A program made the translations under genes and the position numbers. A stretch of 22,248 nucleotides of DNA, from NCBI GenBank assembly GCA_049718765.1, contig JBNARI010000026.1, positions 1-22,248 on the forward strand, read 5' to 3'. This document shows positions 1 to 7,277 of the stretch, piece by piece. Each line of letters starts with the position of its first letter. Within the stretch, counting starts at the first letter, position 1. Origin of the DNA: JBNARI01 sp049718765. GTDB lineage: Bacteria > Bacillota > Sulfobacillia > DUMF01. The notes under the pieces are model-generated. The model was not told the origin of the DNA. It did no database searches and was given only the letters and a program-made list of their open reading frames with translations.

Positions 1-237
1 CCTGTGAGGACACCGAACATGAACGCGCACGTAGAAGCTTTCCACTCGATACTCGAAGACGAGTGCTATACCAGGCACGAATTTGAGAGTTTCCGGCAGG
101 CATATGAGGTTGTTGCCGAGTACATGGAGTATTACAACTGTCGTCGGAGGCATGGGGCTCTCGGTTACATGTCACCGCAGACATTTCATGAGGCGTTCAT
201 GTGTAATGCTGTGAGCGCAGAAGCTTTTGCAGCATAA
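1..237 (+). CDS. IS3/IS481-type transposase, C-terminal part (cut by window edge)
   Basis: This is the tail of a DDE (rve-type) transposase whose beginning lies outside the window; codons run open to base 1. The protein shows the family's C-terminal pattern: an N-A-H-V-E-A-F-H-S stretch carrying the catalytic glutamate, a Y-x-x-Y-N-C-R-R-R-H segment, then A-L-G-Y-x-S-P-Q-x-F before the stop. Known role of the family: cut-and-paste or circle-mediated movement of the insertion sequence that encodes it. The reading frame is undamaged here, so the copy could be complete. Whether it is IS3 orfB or IS481 cannot be decided from the tail alone. Confidence 0.8.
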   Translation, partial: PVRTPNMNAHVEAFHSILEDECYTRHEFESFRQAYEVVAEYMEYYNCRRRHGALGYMSPQTFHEAFMCNAVSAEAFAA

Positions 238-274
238 AACTCCGGAATAAGGGGGCCAAGGGGAGGCCAGTAGC

Positions 275-300
275 CTTCCTGATCCTACAATTACTTGACA
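275..300 (+). repeat. Probable right end of the transposase-bearing IS
   Basis: The sequence after the transposase stop ends in TTACTTGACA at 291-300. Read on the other strand this begins TGTCAAGTAA, the TG...CA terminus typical of IS3-type elements. The left end is outside the window, so the inverted-repeat partner cannot be checked. The assignment is inferred from position and terminal dinucleotides only. Confidence 0.4.
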
Positions 301-767
301 CCGTCGAGGCAACTCGATCTCTTGAGCGAAACGGCTGCCTGGAGTACGATGATCATGCAACGACCCCTAACGGGGTTGCGGGAGCTCGTACCTGGGTAGG
401 GCCCAAACTAGAGCCAGGGGCGGGCTTTCCCTTTTCCCCAATGACTACACAGCAAGAAGCCACGTCCCCAATTACGTCACGGAACGTGGCTCTCCTCTCA
501 CCGTCATTCCATTCGGTCGGTCAGGCCCTAATCACCGACAAATAATGCGGGCTGCAACATGTTCTGGTCGGCAGAAAAGCTCACCCAGTGACAGATCAAC
601 GTACAGCAAGATGGGGGACACCAAGGCTCGATAAAGCTGGGGCATTATGCAATCTTGAACCTCGCCCTCTCCTTCGTCAAGTTAGCCTGGTCTGCAGGGC
701 CTCCGTCTGTACAGGAAGGCATATCCCTCAAATTTGCTTTTGTTGCCTAGACCGGGCCAGCAGCCTA
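301..767. other. Gene-free stretch
   Basis: I see no convincing gene on either strand here. Two hairpin-forming inverted repeats stand out: ACCCC/GGGGT around 362-378, and CCACGT/ACGTGG around 460-489. They may be terminators or remnants of mobile-element ends. The plus-strand open frame at 588-860 has no ribosome binding site and no recognisable protein pattern. Confidence 0.4.
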
Positions 768-1193
768 CTACTGTGGCAAACAATCCCACTTGTCCCGGTA
801 TTGAAGGGCCGTAGCCCAGTTGATCCCTCCCAAGTCATCTCTGTAGTTGCGACCTCTTGAAATGATGCTCTCTGCGTACTCCTGCCTTTTTTTCATTAGC
901 TCATCCGAAGAGAGAATGAAGTACCATGGGGGATCACAGTCCTTTGGAAGATAGACAAGAATAAAGAAATGGGCAGGATTCGGCTCCCTCTTTTGGATCA
1001 ACCAGAAGTTCTTCGTTGCTTGTCCTTTCACGTCCACGGTAAAGTGGGTTCCATTGGGGCTTTGAGCCAGGATATCCGCCACGGGGGCATTCCCAAGAGT
1101 CAATGACACAAAATAACCTCGACGAATCAACTCAGCAGCAGCAAAGAACTGAGCGGCCCACTGAGTCCTATACTTCCTATCGTGCGGGCTCAT
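768..1193 (-). CDS. Hypothetical protein with PD-(D/E)XK-nuclease-like core
   Basis: A 141-residue protein that looks intact among decayed neighbours. It starts M-S-P-H-D-R-K-Y-R-T-Q-W, followed by an amphipathic helix (A-A-E-L-I-R-R-G-Y), a strand with N-A-P-V-A-D-I-L, and then F-T-V-D-V-K-G-Q. The spaced D ... D-x-K pattern after an N-terminal helix is that of small restriction-endonuclease-fold proteins; the D of A-D-I-L and D-V-K would be the metal and catalytic residues. A start at the TTG at 1245-1247 is possible, but the ATG at 1193 precedes the first part that looks conserved. I recall similar hypothetical proteins in many bacteria, always without a proven function. The nuclease role is inference from motif spacing. 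Confidence 0.65.
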   Translation of the reverse strand: MSPHDRKYRTQWAAQFFAAAELIRRGYFVSLTLGNAPVADILAQSPNGTHFTVDVKGQATKNFWLIQKREPNPAHFFILVYLPKDCDPPWYFILSSDELMKKRQEYAESIISRGRNYRDDLGGINWATALQYRDKWDCLPQ

Positions 1194-1283
1194 AATCAAC
1201 GCACCGTCCCATCTCCAGTATAGATTTGTAAGGTCACGTCCCGTCAATAGGTGTAACTTGGCCTCCCTTCGGGTGAGAACATG

Positions 1284-1881
1284 TCAACTTGCGACAACTC
1301 CTATCAAGGTATGCAAAGCGGCGCTTTGCTCCTCTGTGCCCGCCAGGTTACTGTAGAGCTTTGCCATGAAGTCATGGCTGAAATATCGCCGTGCTACCAG
1401 CCACTCCTCCTGCTGTTCCTCCAATATTGCGCCCAGAAGGCGTAAGGCTGATCTGACGTCTGGGAAAGTCCCCACGACGTCGAAGCGCCGCGCCAACTCC
1501 CGATTCAGACGCCCCAAAACATTGGTGGAGTGTATCCGGCGCCAGTGTTCTTCCGGGAAGGCCATGTAGGTCAACACTTCGTCGGCAGCGTCGCGCAGCA
1601 GGGCGGCTGTCTGCGGAAACCGACGCTAAAGGTTTCTTGCCACCTGCTCTAACTGGTGCCGGGCCGACGCCTGATCTGGCTGGGCAAACACCGTTCGAAC
1701 AATTGCCGCCACCGTCGACCGCGCGTGCTTGGTACCCGTGCAAGCAGGTTCCGCATGAAGTGAACCCTGCAACGCTGCCAACTGGCCCCGGACAGCACCT
1801 CACTGATAGCGCGTTTCAACCCTTCGTGGGCATCGGAGATGACTAATTTCACCCCCCCCTCAAACCTCGAGCCACAAGACT
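1284..1881 (-). pseudogene. Decayed IS256 (mutator) family transposase
   Basis: Reading the minus strand in two frames recovers the central and C-terminal transposase: R-S-L-V-A-R-G-L, then L-V-I-S-D-A-H-E-G-L-K and a S-W-Q-R-C-R-V-H-F-M-R-N-L-L block. After a frameshift near 1735 come A-I-V-R-T-V-F-A-Q-P-D, an in-frame TAG at about 1627, and finally E-E-H-W-R-R-I-H-S-T-N-V-L-x-R-L-N-R-E. These are signature blocks of IS256-type transposases, including the catalytic D of I-S-D and the E of the final block. The N-terminal part is missing beyond about 1881. At least one frameshift and one stop make it non-functional. Confidence 0.85.
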
Positions 1882-1903
1882 CCGCAGTTTACAGCCATTA
1901 CAT

Positions 1904-2227
1904 CTAACCTGTGTCTTCAAGCTTTACTCCCCAGCTGGTGAGGTAAGCAGTCAAGGCCTCATCAGTGGGGAAGTGCTTGTCCGCTATTGCCAGGTGCTCT
2001 TCGATCAAGGCTCGCCCATGGCCCAAGACTCGGACCATTGCGCTTATGGGTAGCTGGTAGTGCCTGAGGATCAGCAGCCGGTCGAAGATCTTGAGGTAGG
2101 AGCCGACCGCTTCTTCCGCATGGTAGATCCTTCGGGCAATTTGCTTAGTGGTCATTCCAGCCAAGGCCATTTCCACCACGATGGTGTTGTGGATCGGCGT
2201 GCGGTCTATGTCCAGATACCCCCCCAA
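1904..2227 (-). pseudogene. DUF1670-type protein, C-terminal remnant
   Basis: About 107 residues match my memory of the C-terminal half of DUF1670 proteins, which are common in thermophilic Firmicutes and often lie near IS elements. The pattern is T-I-V-V-E-M-x-L-A-G-M-T-T-K-Q-I-A-R-R, then H-A-E-E-A-V-G-S-Y-L-K-I-F-D-R, then a second helix-turn-helix-like stretch ending I-E-E-H-L-A-I-A. The two helical repeats suggest DNA binding. The N-terminal half is absent: upstream minus-strand sequence is open only in another frame and does not resemble the family. I therefore call it a truncated pseudogene. The function of the family is unknown to me. Confidence 0.55.
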
Positions 2228-2886
2228 AATACTCTATCCATGGGGTTCCAACGTAGAGATATACCACGACGTCCGAGGTATTAAGCCAAGGCCTCTTCAA
2301 TAGGAAACTGGTTTTGCGCTCTACCAGACACTCTTGTATGAGTGCCATACTGTGAGGGCAGATTGGCTTTTCACCTCCTAACCTAATGGCGAGGTATAGT
2401 TGCGGACCGTTATCTGGTCGAAGGACCCCTGTACCCCGAAAGGCAGCAACCGCTGCGGTTCCCGAAAAGCGTCTCGGGCTTTGACGCCGTTTGCTCGGCA
2501 GCTGCGCGTAATGATTGCGCAGAATAGGTGTTAGGCGAAGAGAATCGCCTGGAAAGGGCCCATTTCCCCGCCTAAAACCGGGTGTTATCGGGCGAAAATC
2601 GCTTCGCATAACGCGGAAACCCGCGCGCAACGGGCCCAGGTACTCGTACCTTACTACTTCGATGATCAACACGGGCTGGTTACCAAGGAGAAGGCCATGC
2701 AGGCTGCTGCGTAAAACACTCAGCCGGTTAAAGTGATGGTCTTTGTACGGCATCGAAATCGAGTTTCCAATTGAACCCGCGGTAAAAGAGATCAAGAAGC
2801 TGAAGTAGCAGCTGTCCCAAACAGGTTCGGGGTGGTAGATGGTGAAAAAGGCAAGTCAGCCCTGAACTGCAGGGGACGAAGACTTT
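2228..2886. other. Degenerate stretch between IS remnants
   Basis: No intact gene is supportable here. The long minus-strand open frame over 2145-2795 has an arginine/proline-rich composition without domain signatures. On the plus strand about 2590-2724 reads V-L-V-P-Y-Y-F-D-D-Q-H-G-L-V-T-K-E-K-A-M before a TAA. That looks like a protein fragment, possibly the N-terminal part of a transposase, but I cannot name the family. Confidence 0.35.
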
Positions 2887-3123
2887 GTGCGGCTCGGGCG
2901 GGAGCCGGAAGCCGCGCGGTCTCCGTGGCTGAACGGAGTTGTGGAGAGCGTGAACACAACGCACAAGGAAAAGTTTTGGGCTTGTTACGATAGCAAGCTG
3001 CGGCTTGAACCCAAGCGCTGGATGCTCGATGTGTATAATCACCTCAGGCTGCACCAAAGCCTGAGATACAAGAGCCCCGCCCAATACCTGGAACTACTTG
3101 CAGTGCGTGAGTGTCTCACGTGA
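2887..3123 (+). pseudogene. IS3/IS481-like transposase, C-terminal fragment
   Basis: The open frame contains R-S-P-W-L-N-G-V-V-E-S-V-N-T-T-H-K-E, in which the E is the third residue of the DDE triad. It is followed by F-W-A-C-Y-D, then L-D-V-Y-N-H-L-R-L-H-Q-S-L and a Y-K-S-P-A-Q-Y-L ending. This is the integrase-core C-terminus. The first two catalytic aspartates are not encoded upstream in any frame, so the copy is a dead fragment. It differs from the transposase tail at the start of the window, so at least two such IS types have landed here. Confidence 0.75.
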
Positions 3124-3142
3124 TGTGAACCAGTACAACCGC

Positions 3143-3171
3143 TTGATTTTTTCGCTCGATTCTGTCATTAT
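3143..3171 (+). promoter_or_regulatory. Candidate sigma-A promoter
   Basis: TTGATT (3143-3148) and CATTAT (3166-3171) are separated by exactly 17 bases; each matches consensus at four of six positions. The predicted start lies just upstream of the two-hairpin element at 3187-3264, so this promoter would put that element at the 5' end of a transcript heading toward the recT operon. The assignment rests on pattern alone. Confidence 0.4.
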
Positions 3172-3186
3172 TAAGTCAGCAAGTCC

Positions 3187-3264
3187 TCTGATCACAGTCC
3201 GAGCGCGACTCGGGCTGTCCCCAAGATTCCCTACGATTTGCTGCGGGACGTGATCCTGCGGCAA
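3187..3264 (+). ncRNA. Two-hairpin element, copy A (candidate structured leader RNA)
   Basis: Hairpin 1: AGTCCGAG (3196-3203), loop CGCGA, CTCGGGCT (3209-3216). Hairpin 2: CTGCGGGA (3241-3248), loop CGTGA, TCCTGCGG (3254-3261). Both stems are 8 bp with 5-nt loops of the form C-R-Y-G-A. A diverged copy lies at 12107-12190 with the same order, spacing within 3 nt and substitutions that nearly all keep pairing. A third hairpin, GGCACAG-GAAA-CTGTGCC (3267-3284), follows directly. Another reading is that both copies are remnants of a shared short peptide, since a common frame reads T-R-A-V ... D-L-L-R-x-V-x-x-R-Q in both. Function is inferred, not shown. Confidence 0.5.
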
Positions 3265-3284
3265 GCGGCACAGGAAACTGTGCC

Positions 3285-3674
3285 CAAACTTTTCACTCCA
3301 TTCCGCTCTGGGTGGTCCCTGGAGCAAGTCCTCTTTCCGGCTTTCCCATTTGGAAACTGGAAACTGGGAATGTGACCAGGAAATATCGCCTTCCTGAGGC
3401 GCGCACTACCCGTATGACTTTTCGTTTCTTTTTGCGGCCGTGCGGCGATCAGTTAGGAGCTCGGAGCTGGTGGTGGGCACGAACGCGTCGTGCGGCCCAT
3501 GCGGGCGGCGCTCGCCAAGCCGAGTAAGATGGTGTGGACCACGGTTGTTCCAGGCGCCAGACGGAGGCATGCTTCTGCCCGACTGACTGTGCTGTCTGGA
3601 AAGCCGCAGAGGCGAGTTGAAATTGTGCGCAGCGTGCGGCAGCAGCGGAGCTGCCAAGCCGCGTCACACTTGAT
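3285..3674. other. Gene-free leader region before the recT operon
   Basis: No protein gene with a ribosome binding site is visible. A short tandem duplication, GGAAACT twice followed by GGGA, lies around 3352-3369. The long minus-strand frame covering 3449-4390 runs antisense to the recT gene and is a shadow of GC-rich codon use. Confidence 0.4.
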
Positions 3675-3697
3675 GCCAGCTCTTGGGCTGGCTTTTT
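3675..3697 (+). terminator. Rho-independent terminator ahead of the recT operon
   Basis: GCCAGC (3675-3680), a 6-nt loop and GCTGGC (3687-3692) are followed at once by five T. There is no evident gene just upstream, so it either ends the transcript from about 3180 or acts as an attenuator ahead of the operon. Confidence 0.7.
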
Positions 3698-3719
3698 CGT
3701 TCCCTTTCTCGTTTGCGTG

Positions 3720-3772
3720 CCCCGGAGCACCGGGGGGACGGAGAAATCTCCTGCCTTCCCGGTGCCGGGAAG
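3720..3772 (+). repeat. Three consecutive palindromes before the first operon gene
   Basis: In 53 bases there are three perfect inverted repeats: CCCCGG-AGCA-CCGGGG (3720-3735), GGAGA-AA-TCTCC (3740-3751) and CTTCCCGG-TG-CCGGGAAG (3755-3772). They sit between the terminator and the ribosome binding site of the gene at 3798. They could be operator sites or a folded 5' leader. Confidence 0.5.
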
Positions 3773-3797
3773 CGCAGGTTTAGGGAGGGGAATCCAT

Positions 3798-4046
3798 ATG
3801 GTGGTCAAGTTGAGAAAGCGTCCTGTTGCGCACCTTCGCGTCACGGACGGGGAGGTATCCGTGGTGCTTGTCCAGAGGGGCGACAGAGTAGCGCTGGCAT
3901 GGGGGTACGACGCTGTTGATCTGCCGCGGCTGCCGGGGGAAGACAGAGTGCAGCCGGGCAGAGGTGTGATGTGGTTTGACAACCTCAGGACAGCGCTGCG
4001 GGGGGTCAGCAAGGTTGCGGCTTTTTCTGCGAGGGAGGGGAAGTGA
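3798..4046 (+). CDS. Small conserved-looking protein, first gene of the recT operon
   Basis: An 82-residue protein of unknown function. The ATG at 3798 follows GGGAGGGG at 3783-3790 with 7-nt spacing, which fixes the start. The sequence is beta-rich (V-K-L-R-K-R-P-V-A-H-L-R-V, then V-S-V-V-L-V-Q-R-G), followed by W-G-Y-D-A-V-D-L-P-R-L, and ends in a basic tail. I see no cysteine pairs, membrane segment or enzyme motif. Its stop lies 2 nt before the recT start, and the recT ribosome binding site sits within its last codons, so the two are probably translationally coupled. The operon position suggests an accessory role in element replication or recombination, but that is inference. Confidence 0.7.
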   Translation: MVVKLRKRPVAHLRVTDGEVSVVLVQRGDRVALAWGYDAVDLPRLPGEDRVQPGRGVMWFDNLRTALRGVSKVAAFSAREGK

Positions 4047-4048
4047 GC

Positions 4049-5188
4049 ATGAGCGGCGAGATAGTGCAGAGCAGGCCGAACCCGCTTCAGGAGCTCGGGT
4101 GGACTAGGGAGCAGGTCGAGGTAATAGCAAACACCGTCGCCAAGGGTGCGACCACGCACGAGCTGTACGCTTTTCTGTACCTTTGCAAGGCGTACGGGCT
4201 TGACCCGTTCAAGCACGAGGCGTACTTCATGAAAGACGCCAAGACGGGGCGGTGGTCGGTGATAGTTGGTATAGACGGCCTGCGGAAGCTGGCGCGCCGC
4301 GACCCGAGCTACGTGGGGCCGGCCCAGGCATTTGCCGTGCGGGAGGGCGACGAATTTGCCATCGACGCGGCAAACCACACTGTCATTCACAAATTAGGCA
4401 AGCAGCGCGGCAAGGTGATAGGTGCCTGGGCCCGCGTCGACGCCAGAGAGCGGGTGCCGGTGGTCGTTTGGGTCGACCTCGAGGAGTACTTCCGGCCCGG
4501 GTGGGACACGTGGACGAGGATGCCGGCGACGATGATTGCCAAGGTGGCCGAAGCACAGGCGCTGCGGCGGCAGTTCGGCTTCGGCGACGTGTACACGGAG
4601 GAAGAGATGGGGGTGTCGATTTCAGGCAAACCACATGTAGTGCCAGAAGTAGCAGAAGAAGGTATTCCCACAGTTTCCAGCTCTGAACAAGGCGGGGCTG
4701 CAGGGGGAGCATCTGTGGACCCGCCCGCAGAAGATGCCGTCTTGCCCAAGCCCATAGAGGCCGGGGCGACACAGGAGACTCCGGAGCACGTTGTCGAGAC
4801 GTGCGAAGTCGGACAGAAGGTCGAAGGACCGGCTGGTGAGCCTGAAAAGGGCGCAACTACTGCGTCTGCTGGTATCGAGCAGGTGCTTCTGCCGGGGACC
4901 GAAGCGTTCTTTCGGGTTCTGGGCCCGTACGAGGTTCGGGAGTTCAACAGCAAGAAGGGGCAGCCAGAAAGGTTTTGCATAATCCCCGCAGAGGCGGTGC
5001 GCCCCCCGGTAGAAGGGGAGCTGAGGCTGTACTACCGTGGGGACCGGGTGGCTGGCGGGATAAGCCGGGGTGCGCGGATCCTGGCGAGGGTGGAGCAGGT
5101 CAAACCTGATGTCGAAGGGCCAAAGGTGCTCGTAAGCGGGGTCAAGGTGGTGCTGGCCCCGCACCAGGAGGTGCGCAAGTATGCCTGA
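4049..5188 (+). CDS. recT: RecT/Bet-family single-strand annealing protein with long C-terminal extension
   Basis: The protein anneals complementary single strands during phage-type recombination, usually with a partner 5'-3' exonuclease. The first ~190 residues carry the Bet/RecT pattern: V-A-K-G-A-T-T-H-E-L-Y-A-F-L, G-L-D-P-F-K-H-E-A-Y, V-G-I-D-G-L-R-K-L-A, W-x-R-M-P-A-T-M-I-A-K-V-A-E-A-Q-A-L-R and V-Y-T-E-E-E-M-G. A low-complexity acidic linker follows. The last ~90 residues (from about L-P-G-T-E-A-F-F-R-V-L) look like a separate beta-rich domain; Bet proteins are usually nearer 200-300 residues. ATG 4049 has GAGGGAGGGG at 8-nt spacing; the in-frame GTG at 4043 is too close to it. The stop overlaps the primase start by 8 nt. 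The likely nuclease partner is the protein at 9376. Confidence 0.9.
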   Translation: MSGEIVQSRPNPLQELGWTREQVEVIANTVAKGATTHELYAFLYLCKAYGLDPFKHEAYFMKDAKTGRWSVIVGIDGLRKLARRDPSYVGPAQAFAVREGDEFAIDAANHTVIHKLGKQRGKVIGAWARVDARERVPVVVWVDLEEYFRPGWDTWTRMPATMIAKVAEAQALRRQFGFGDVYTEEEMGVSISGKPHVVPEVAEEGIPTVSSSEQGGAAGGASVDPPAEDAVLPKPIEAGATQETPEHVVETCEVGQKVEGPAGEPEKGATTASAGIEQVLLPGTEAFFRVLGPYEVREFNSKKGQPERFCIIPAEAVRPPVEGELRLYYRGDRVAGGISRGARILARVEQVKPDVEGPKVLVSGVKVVLAPHQEVRKYA

Positions 5189-6188
5189 CATTAGGCTCGA
5201 CCTGCTGCTTTCGCAGGCAGTGCCTGCGCCGAACGGCGAGCTCAGGGTGGACTGCCCCTTCTGCGGCGACAGGGCCAAGCACCTGTACGTGAACCCTGAG
5301 AAGGGGTTGTACCACTGCTTCCGGTGCGGGAGGGGTGGACGCGTAGATGGGGGGAGAGCTGCCCCTCCCGCGGTGCGTGCCGTCAGCGGCAGTAGCAGTG
5401 CCCCTGTGGAGCAGGTAGCCGCAGCCTATGAGGAGCTGCTGCGGCAGCTGGGCCTCTGTGCAGAGCACATGGCGCACCTCACGTCGCCTGTCCGGGGCCT
5501 GAGCGAAGCAGAGGTCGGGGCGCGCGGCTACCGCACCCTCCCAGCGACGGGCAGAACGGCCGTTGCCGAGAGGGTGGGTTGCAGGGTGAGCCTCAGAGGG
5601 GTCCCGGGCTTCTACGTGGTTCCTTCGGGGAAGTGGTGCCTTGCCGGGCCGCCCGGGATCCTGGTGCCGGTACGGAACTTCGAGGGCAAGGTGTGGGGCG
5701 TGCAGGTGCGCCGGGACGCAGCCGGAGACGGCCCGCGGTACGTGTGGCTGTCTTCTGCGGGGAAGGAAGGCGGTGCACCTGCCAGGGCAAGGTACCACGT
5801 GGCGTGCCCAGACGTGTCTGCAAGACAGGGCAGCCGCAGGGTGTGGCTGACAGAGGGGCCCTTAAAGGCCGACATAGCTGCGTCCAGGCTCGGCGAGGTG
5901 GTCGTGGCCGTGCCGGGCGTGGGCTGCTGGAAGGGCACCGGAGTGGTTCACGATCTGAGGCGCGCCCGTGTGAGGGAGGTCGTGATTGCTTTTGACTCAG
6001 ATGTGCGAACGAACCCCAACGTCGCGAGGGCCTTGGGGGAGCTCGTGCCGGTGCTGGCAGAGTGGTTCCGGGTGAGGGTTGCGGTGTGGGACCCGGGCTG
6101 CAAGGGCATAGACGACGCCCTGCTGGCCGGGAAGGCGCTAAGAGTGCTCACGCCGGAGCAGTACTGGAGGCTCGTGCCTGCTGCATGA
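5181..6188 (+). CDS. Primase-like protein: CHC2 zinc finger plus Toprim
   Basis: 335 residues. A DnaG-type zinc ribbon opens the protein: C25-P-F-C28, a short beta hairpin, then H45-C46-x-x-C49. The C-terminal half holds a Toprim fold with L-T-E-G (E225), then V-I-A-F-D-S-D (D272 and D274, the D-x-D pair), and ends with G-I-D-D-A-L-L-A-G, a motif of plasmid and phage primases of the DUF3854 type. The expected activity is RNA primer synthesis for replication of the element. The region in between is shorter than the full DnaG catalytic core, so it could be a zinc-ribbon/Toprim protein without a complete primase domain. Its ATG sits within the recT end. The AGGAGG ribosome binding site lies in a small hairpin (GCACC-AGGA-GGTGC, 5163-5176), which may modulate its translation. 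Confidence 0.85.
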   Translation: MPDIRLDLLLSQAVPAPNGELRVDCPFCGDRAKHLYVNPEKGLYHCFRCGRGGRVDGGRAAPPAVRAVSGSSSAPVEQVAAAYEELLRQLGLCAEHMAHLTSPVRGLSEAEVGARGYRTLPATGRTAVAERVGCRVSLRGVPGFYVVPSGKWCLAGPPGILVPVRNFEGKVWGVQVRRDAAGDGPRYVWLSSAGKEGGAPARARYHVACPDVSARQGSRRVWLTEGPLKADIAASRLGEVVVAVPGVGCWKGTGVVHDLRRARVREVVIAFDSDVRTNPNVARALGELVPVLAEWFRVRVAVWDPGCKGIDDALLAGKALRVLTPEQYWRLVPAA

Positions 6189-6218
6189 AGCTGAAAAAGA
6201 GAAGGGGGTATGCAGGGT

Positions 6219-6398
6219 ATGCTGCGCAAGACAGCCGAGCTGAGTGCTGACATTCGCAGCGCGCTGCTGGTGACAGTGCTAGAGTTCTGCAGTGTTGCGA
6301 AGAAGGTAGGAGCTGCAGAGGTGATTCTGGGCAAGATGGATCTGAGCGACGAGGCTTTTGAAGAAACATTGGGCTTATTGGAGCGCCTGCTGGAATAA
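6219..6398 (+). CDS. Small helical protein of unknown function
   Basis: 59 residues, predicted almost wholly helical, with a hydrophobic N-terminal helix (A-L-L-V-T-V-L-E-F) and an acidic C-terminal helix (D-E-A-F-E-E-T-L-G-L-L-E-R-L-L-E). The GAAGGGGG ribosome binding site at 6201-6208 is 10 nt from the ATG at 6219 but only 1 nt from the in-frame ATG at 6210, so I prefer 6219. It lies 30 bases after the primase and is probably co-transcribed. No family recognised. Confidence 0.6.
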   Translation: MLRKTAELSADIRSALLVTVLEFCSVAKKVGAAEVILGKMDLSDEAFEETLGLLERLLE

Positions 6399-6433
6399 GC
6401 AGCAGGTACTGCTGAGGTAGCAGCAAAGTGTGG

Positions 6434-6461
6434 CGCGGGCAGGCCACTCAGCCTGCCCGCG
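6434..6461 (+). repeat. 11-bp GC-rich hairpin
   Basis: CGCGGGCAGGC and GCCTGCCCGCG pair perfectly around a 6-nt loop. No U-tract follows; a ribosome binding site (AGAGGGAG, 6472-6479) does. It is one of several very stable stem-loops in front of genes in this element. Confidence 0.7.
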
Positions 6462-6482
6462 TGCTGAGTCCAGAGGGAGTTG

Positions 6483-6887
6483 TTGGGTTTGCTGGGGGTG
6501 TGGCGTGTGCTCCGTCTCCCTAATAATGCGGCAGCCGAACAGGCCCTGCATCTAGTCTGGGCCCTTGCGGGCCGCCCCGGCATTGTCGAGATTGTACTGT
6601 ACGGGTCGGCTGTGTGGAGGCCTGATCCACGCGACCTGGATCTCTTGGTCGTGGTGGGCTGGGATGCGCCGCCCCTCCGCTGGTGGCGCCGGTTCGTCCG
6701 CCGGCACTCCATGCCCCTGCCGGTGGACCTTAAGCTCATGGAACCCGGGCCCTACTGGCCGGACCGCGTGACCACAGTGACGCCAGCCGGCGTCTTTGAC
6801 TCCTACCTGGGGGACGACCCGGCGGAGTTCTTCGCGGGCGGCTGTGTGCTGTGGTACAGGCCCGCAGTAGGTAGGGATAATCACTAG
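6483..6887 (+). CDS. Minimal nucleotidyltransferase (MNT-like)
   Basis: About 134 residues with the polymerase-beta-type nucleotidyltransferase signature L-Y-G-S-A-V-W followed eight residues after the GS pair by D-L-D, and a third acidic residue in P-V-D-L-K-L-M. These three aspartates bind the catalytic metals in the family. Such proteins transfer AMP or another nucleotide; many serve as MntA antitoxins beside HEPN toxins. No HEPN partner (R-x4-6-H) is adjacent: the preceding 59-residue gene lacks it. The C-terminal half (Y-L-G-D-D-P-A-E-F-F and a W-Y-R-P end) is not recognised. The start is uncertain: TTG at 6480, 6483 or 6489, or GTG at 6498, all fit in frame; 6483 has the best spacing to AGAGGGAG. 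Confidence 0.7.
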   Translation: MGLLGVWRVLRLPNNAAAEQALHLVWALAGRPGIVEIVLYGSAVWRPDPRDLDLLVVVGWDAPPLRWWRRFVRRHSMPLPVDLKLMEPGPYWPDRVTTVTPAGVFDSYLGDDPAEFFAGGCVLWYRPAVGRDNH

Positions 6888-7094
6888 TGTTTGCCTGCCG
6901 CTCCCGGTGCTGGTGTGGCTCTGCCGGAGGGCGGTTCCATTTTTCGTTTACAGAAGTGGGACAGGTTCGGCCTGCGGCGTGACCGCGGGCCGATGCGCTT
7001 TGGGAATTTGCGCTGGGGCATGACTCTGGTGCTGGTTCGGCAACATTTGCTTGAAGCTGCAGTTCAGCGGCTGGAGAAGGGAGGAAAAAGCACT

Positions 7095-7277
7095 ATGCTG
7101 GTGCCAATTGCGATTCTGGAGAGGCAGCACCCGGCCGAGCAGTTCGAAGAGTTCTACCGGAAGCTGCAAGGGTCCATCCAGCAACAGGAAGACCCCAGGG
7201 ATGGTAGAACTGCTGCCCGGGTGGTGCCGGGAGTAAACGGAACAGAAACGAAAGGGGGGAAGAAGGCGGGCCCATAA
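7095..7277 (+). CDS. Short hypothetical protein (start uncertain)
   Basis: 60 residues from ATG 7095, which has GGGAGG at 7078-7083 about 10 nt upstream. The frame is open back to a TTG at 6891 and has ATGs at 6993 and 7020, so the protein could reach 128 residues. The segment A-I-L-E-R-Q-H-P-A-E-Q-F-E-E-F-Y-R-K-L-Q looks like a real amphipathic helix. The C-terminus is basic and disordered (T-K-G-G-K-K-A-G-P). The stop codon lies in the loop of the hairpin at 7262-7288. No family recognised; this is a weak call. Confidence 0.4.
   Translation: MLVPIAILERQHPAEQFEEFYRKLQGSIQQQEDPRDGRTAARVVPGVNGTETKGGKKAGP

Noticed and set aside
588..860. 90-residue plus-strand open frame
   Set aside because: No ribosome binding site, no recognisable fold, and its end overlaps the 3' end of the nuclease-like gene on the other strand.
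3449..4390. 313-residue minus-strand open frame
   Set aside because: It is antisense to the recT operon, has no ribosome binding site, is proline/arginine/serine-rich and shows no domain; it is a shadow of GC-rich codons.
5948..6739. 263-residue minus-strand open frame
   Set aside because: It overlaps the primase, the small helical gene and the nucleotidyltransferase on the opposite strand; serine/arginine-rich, with no start signal.
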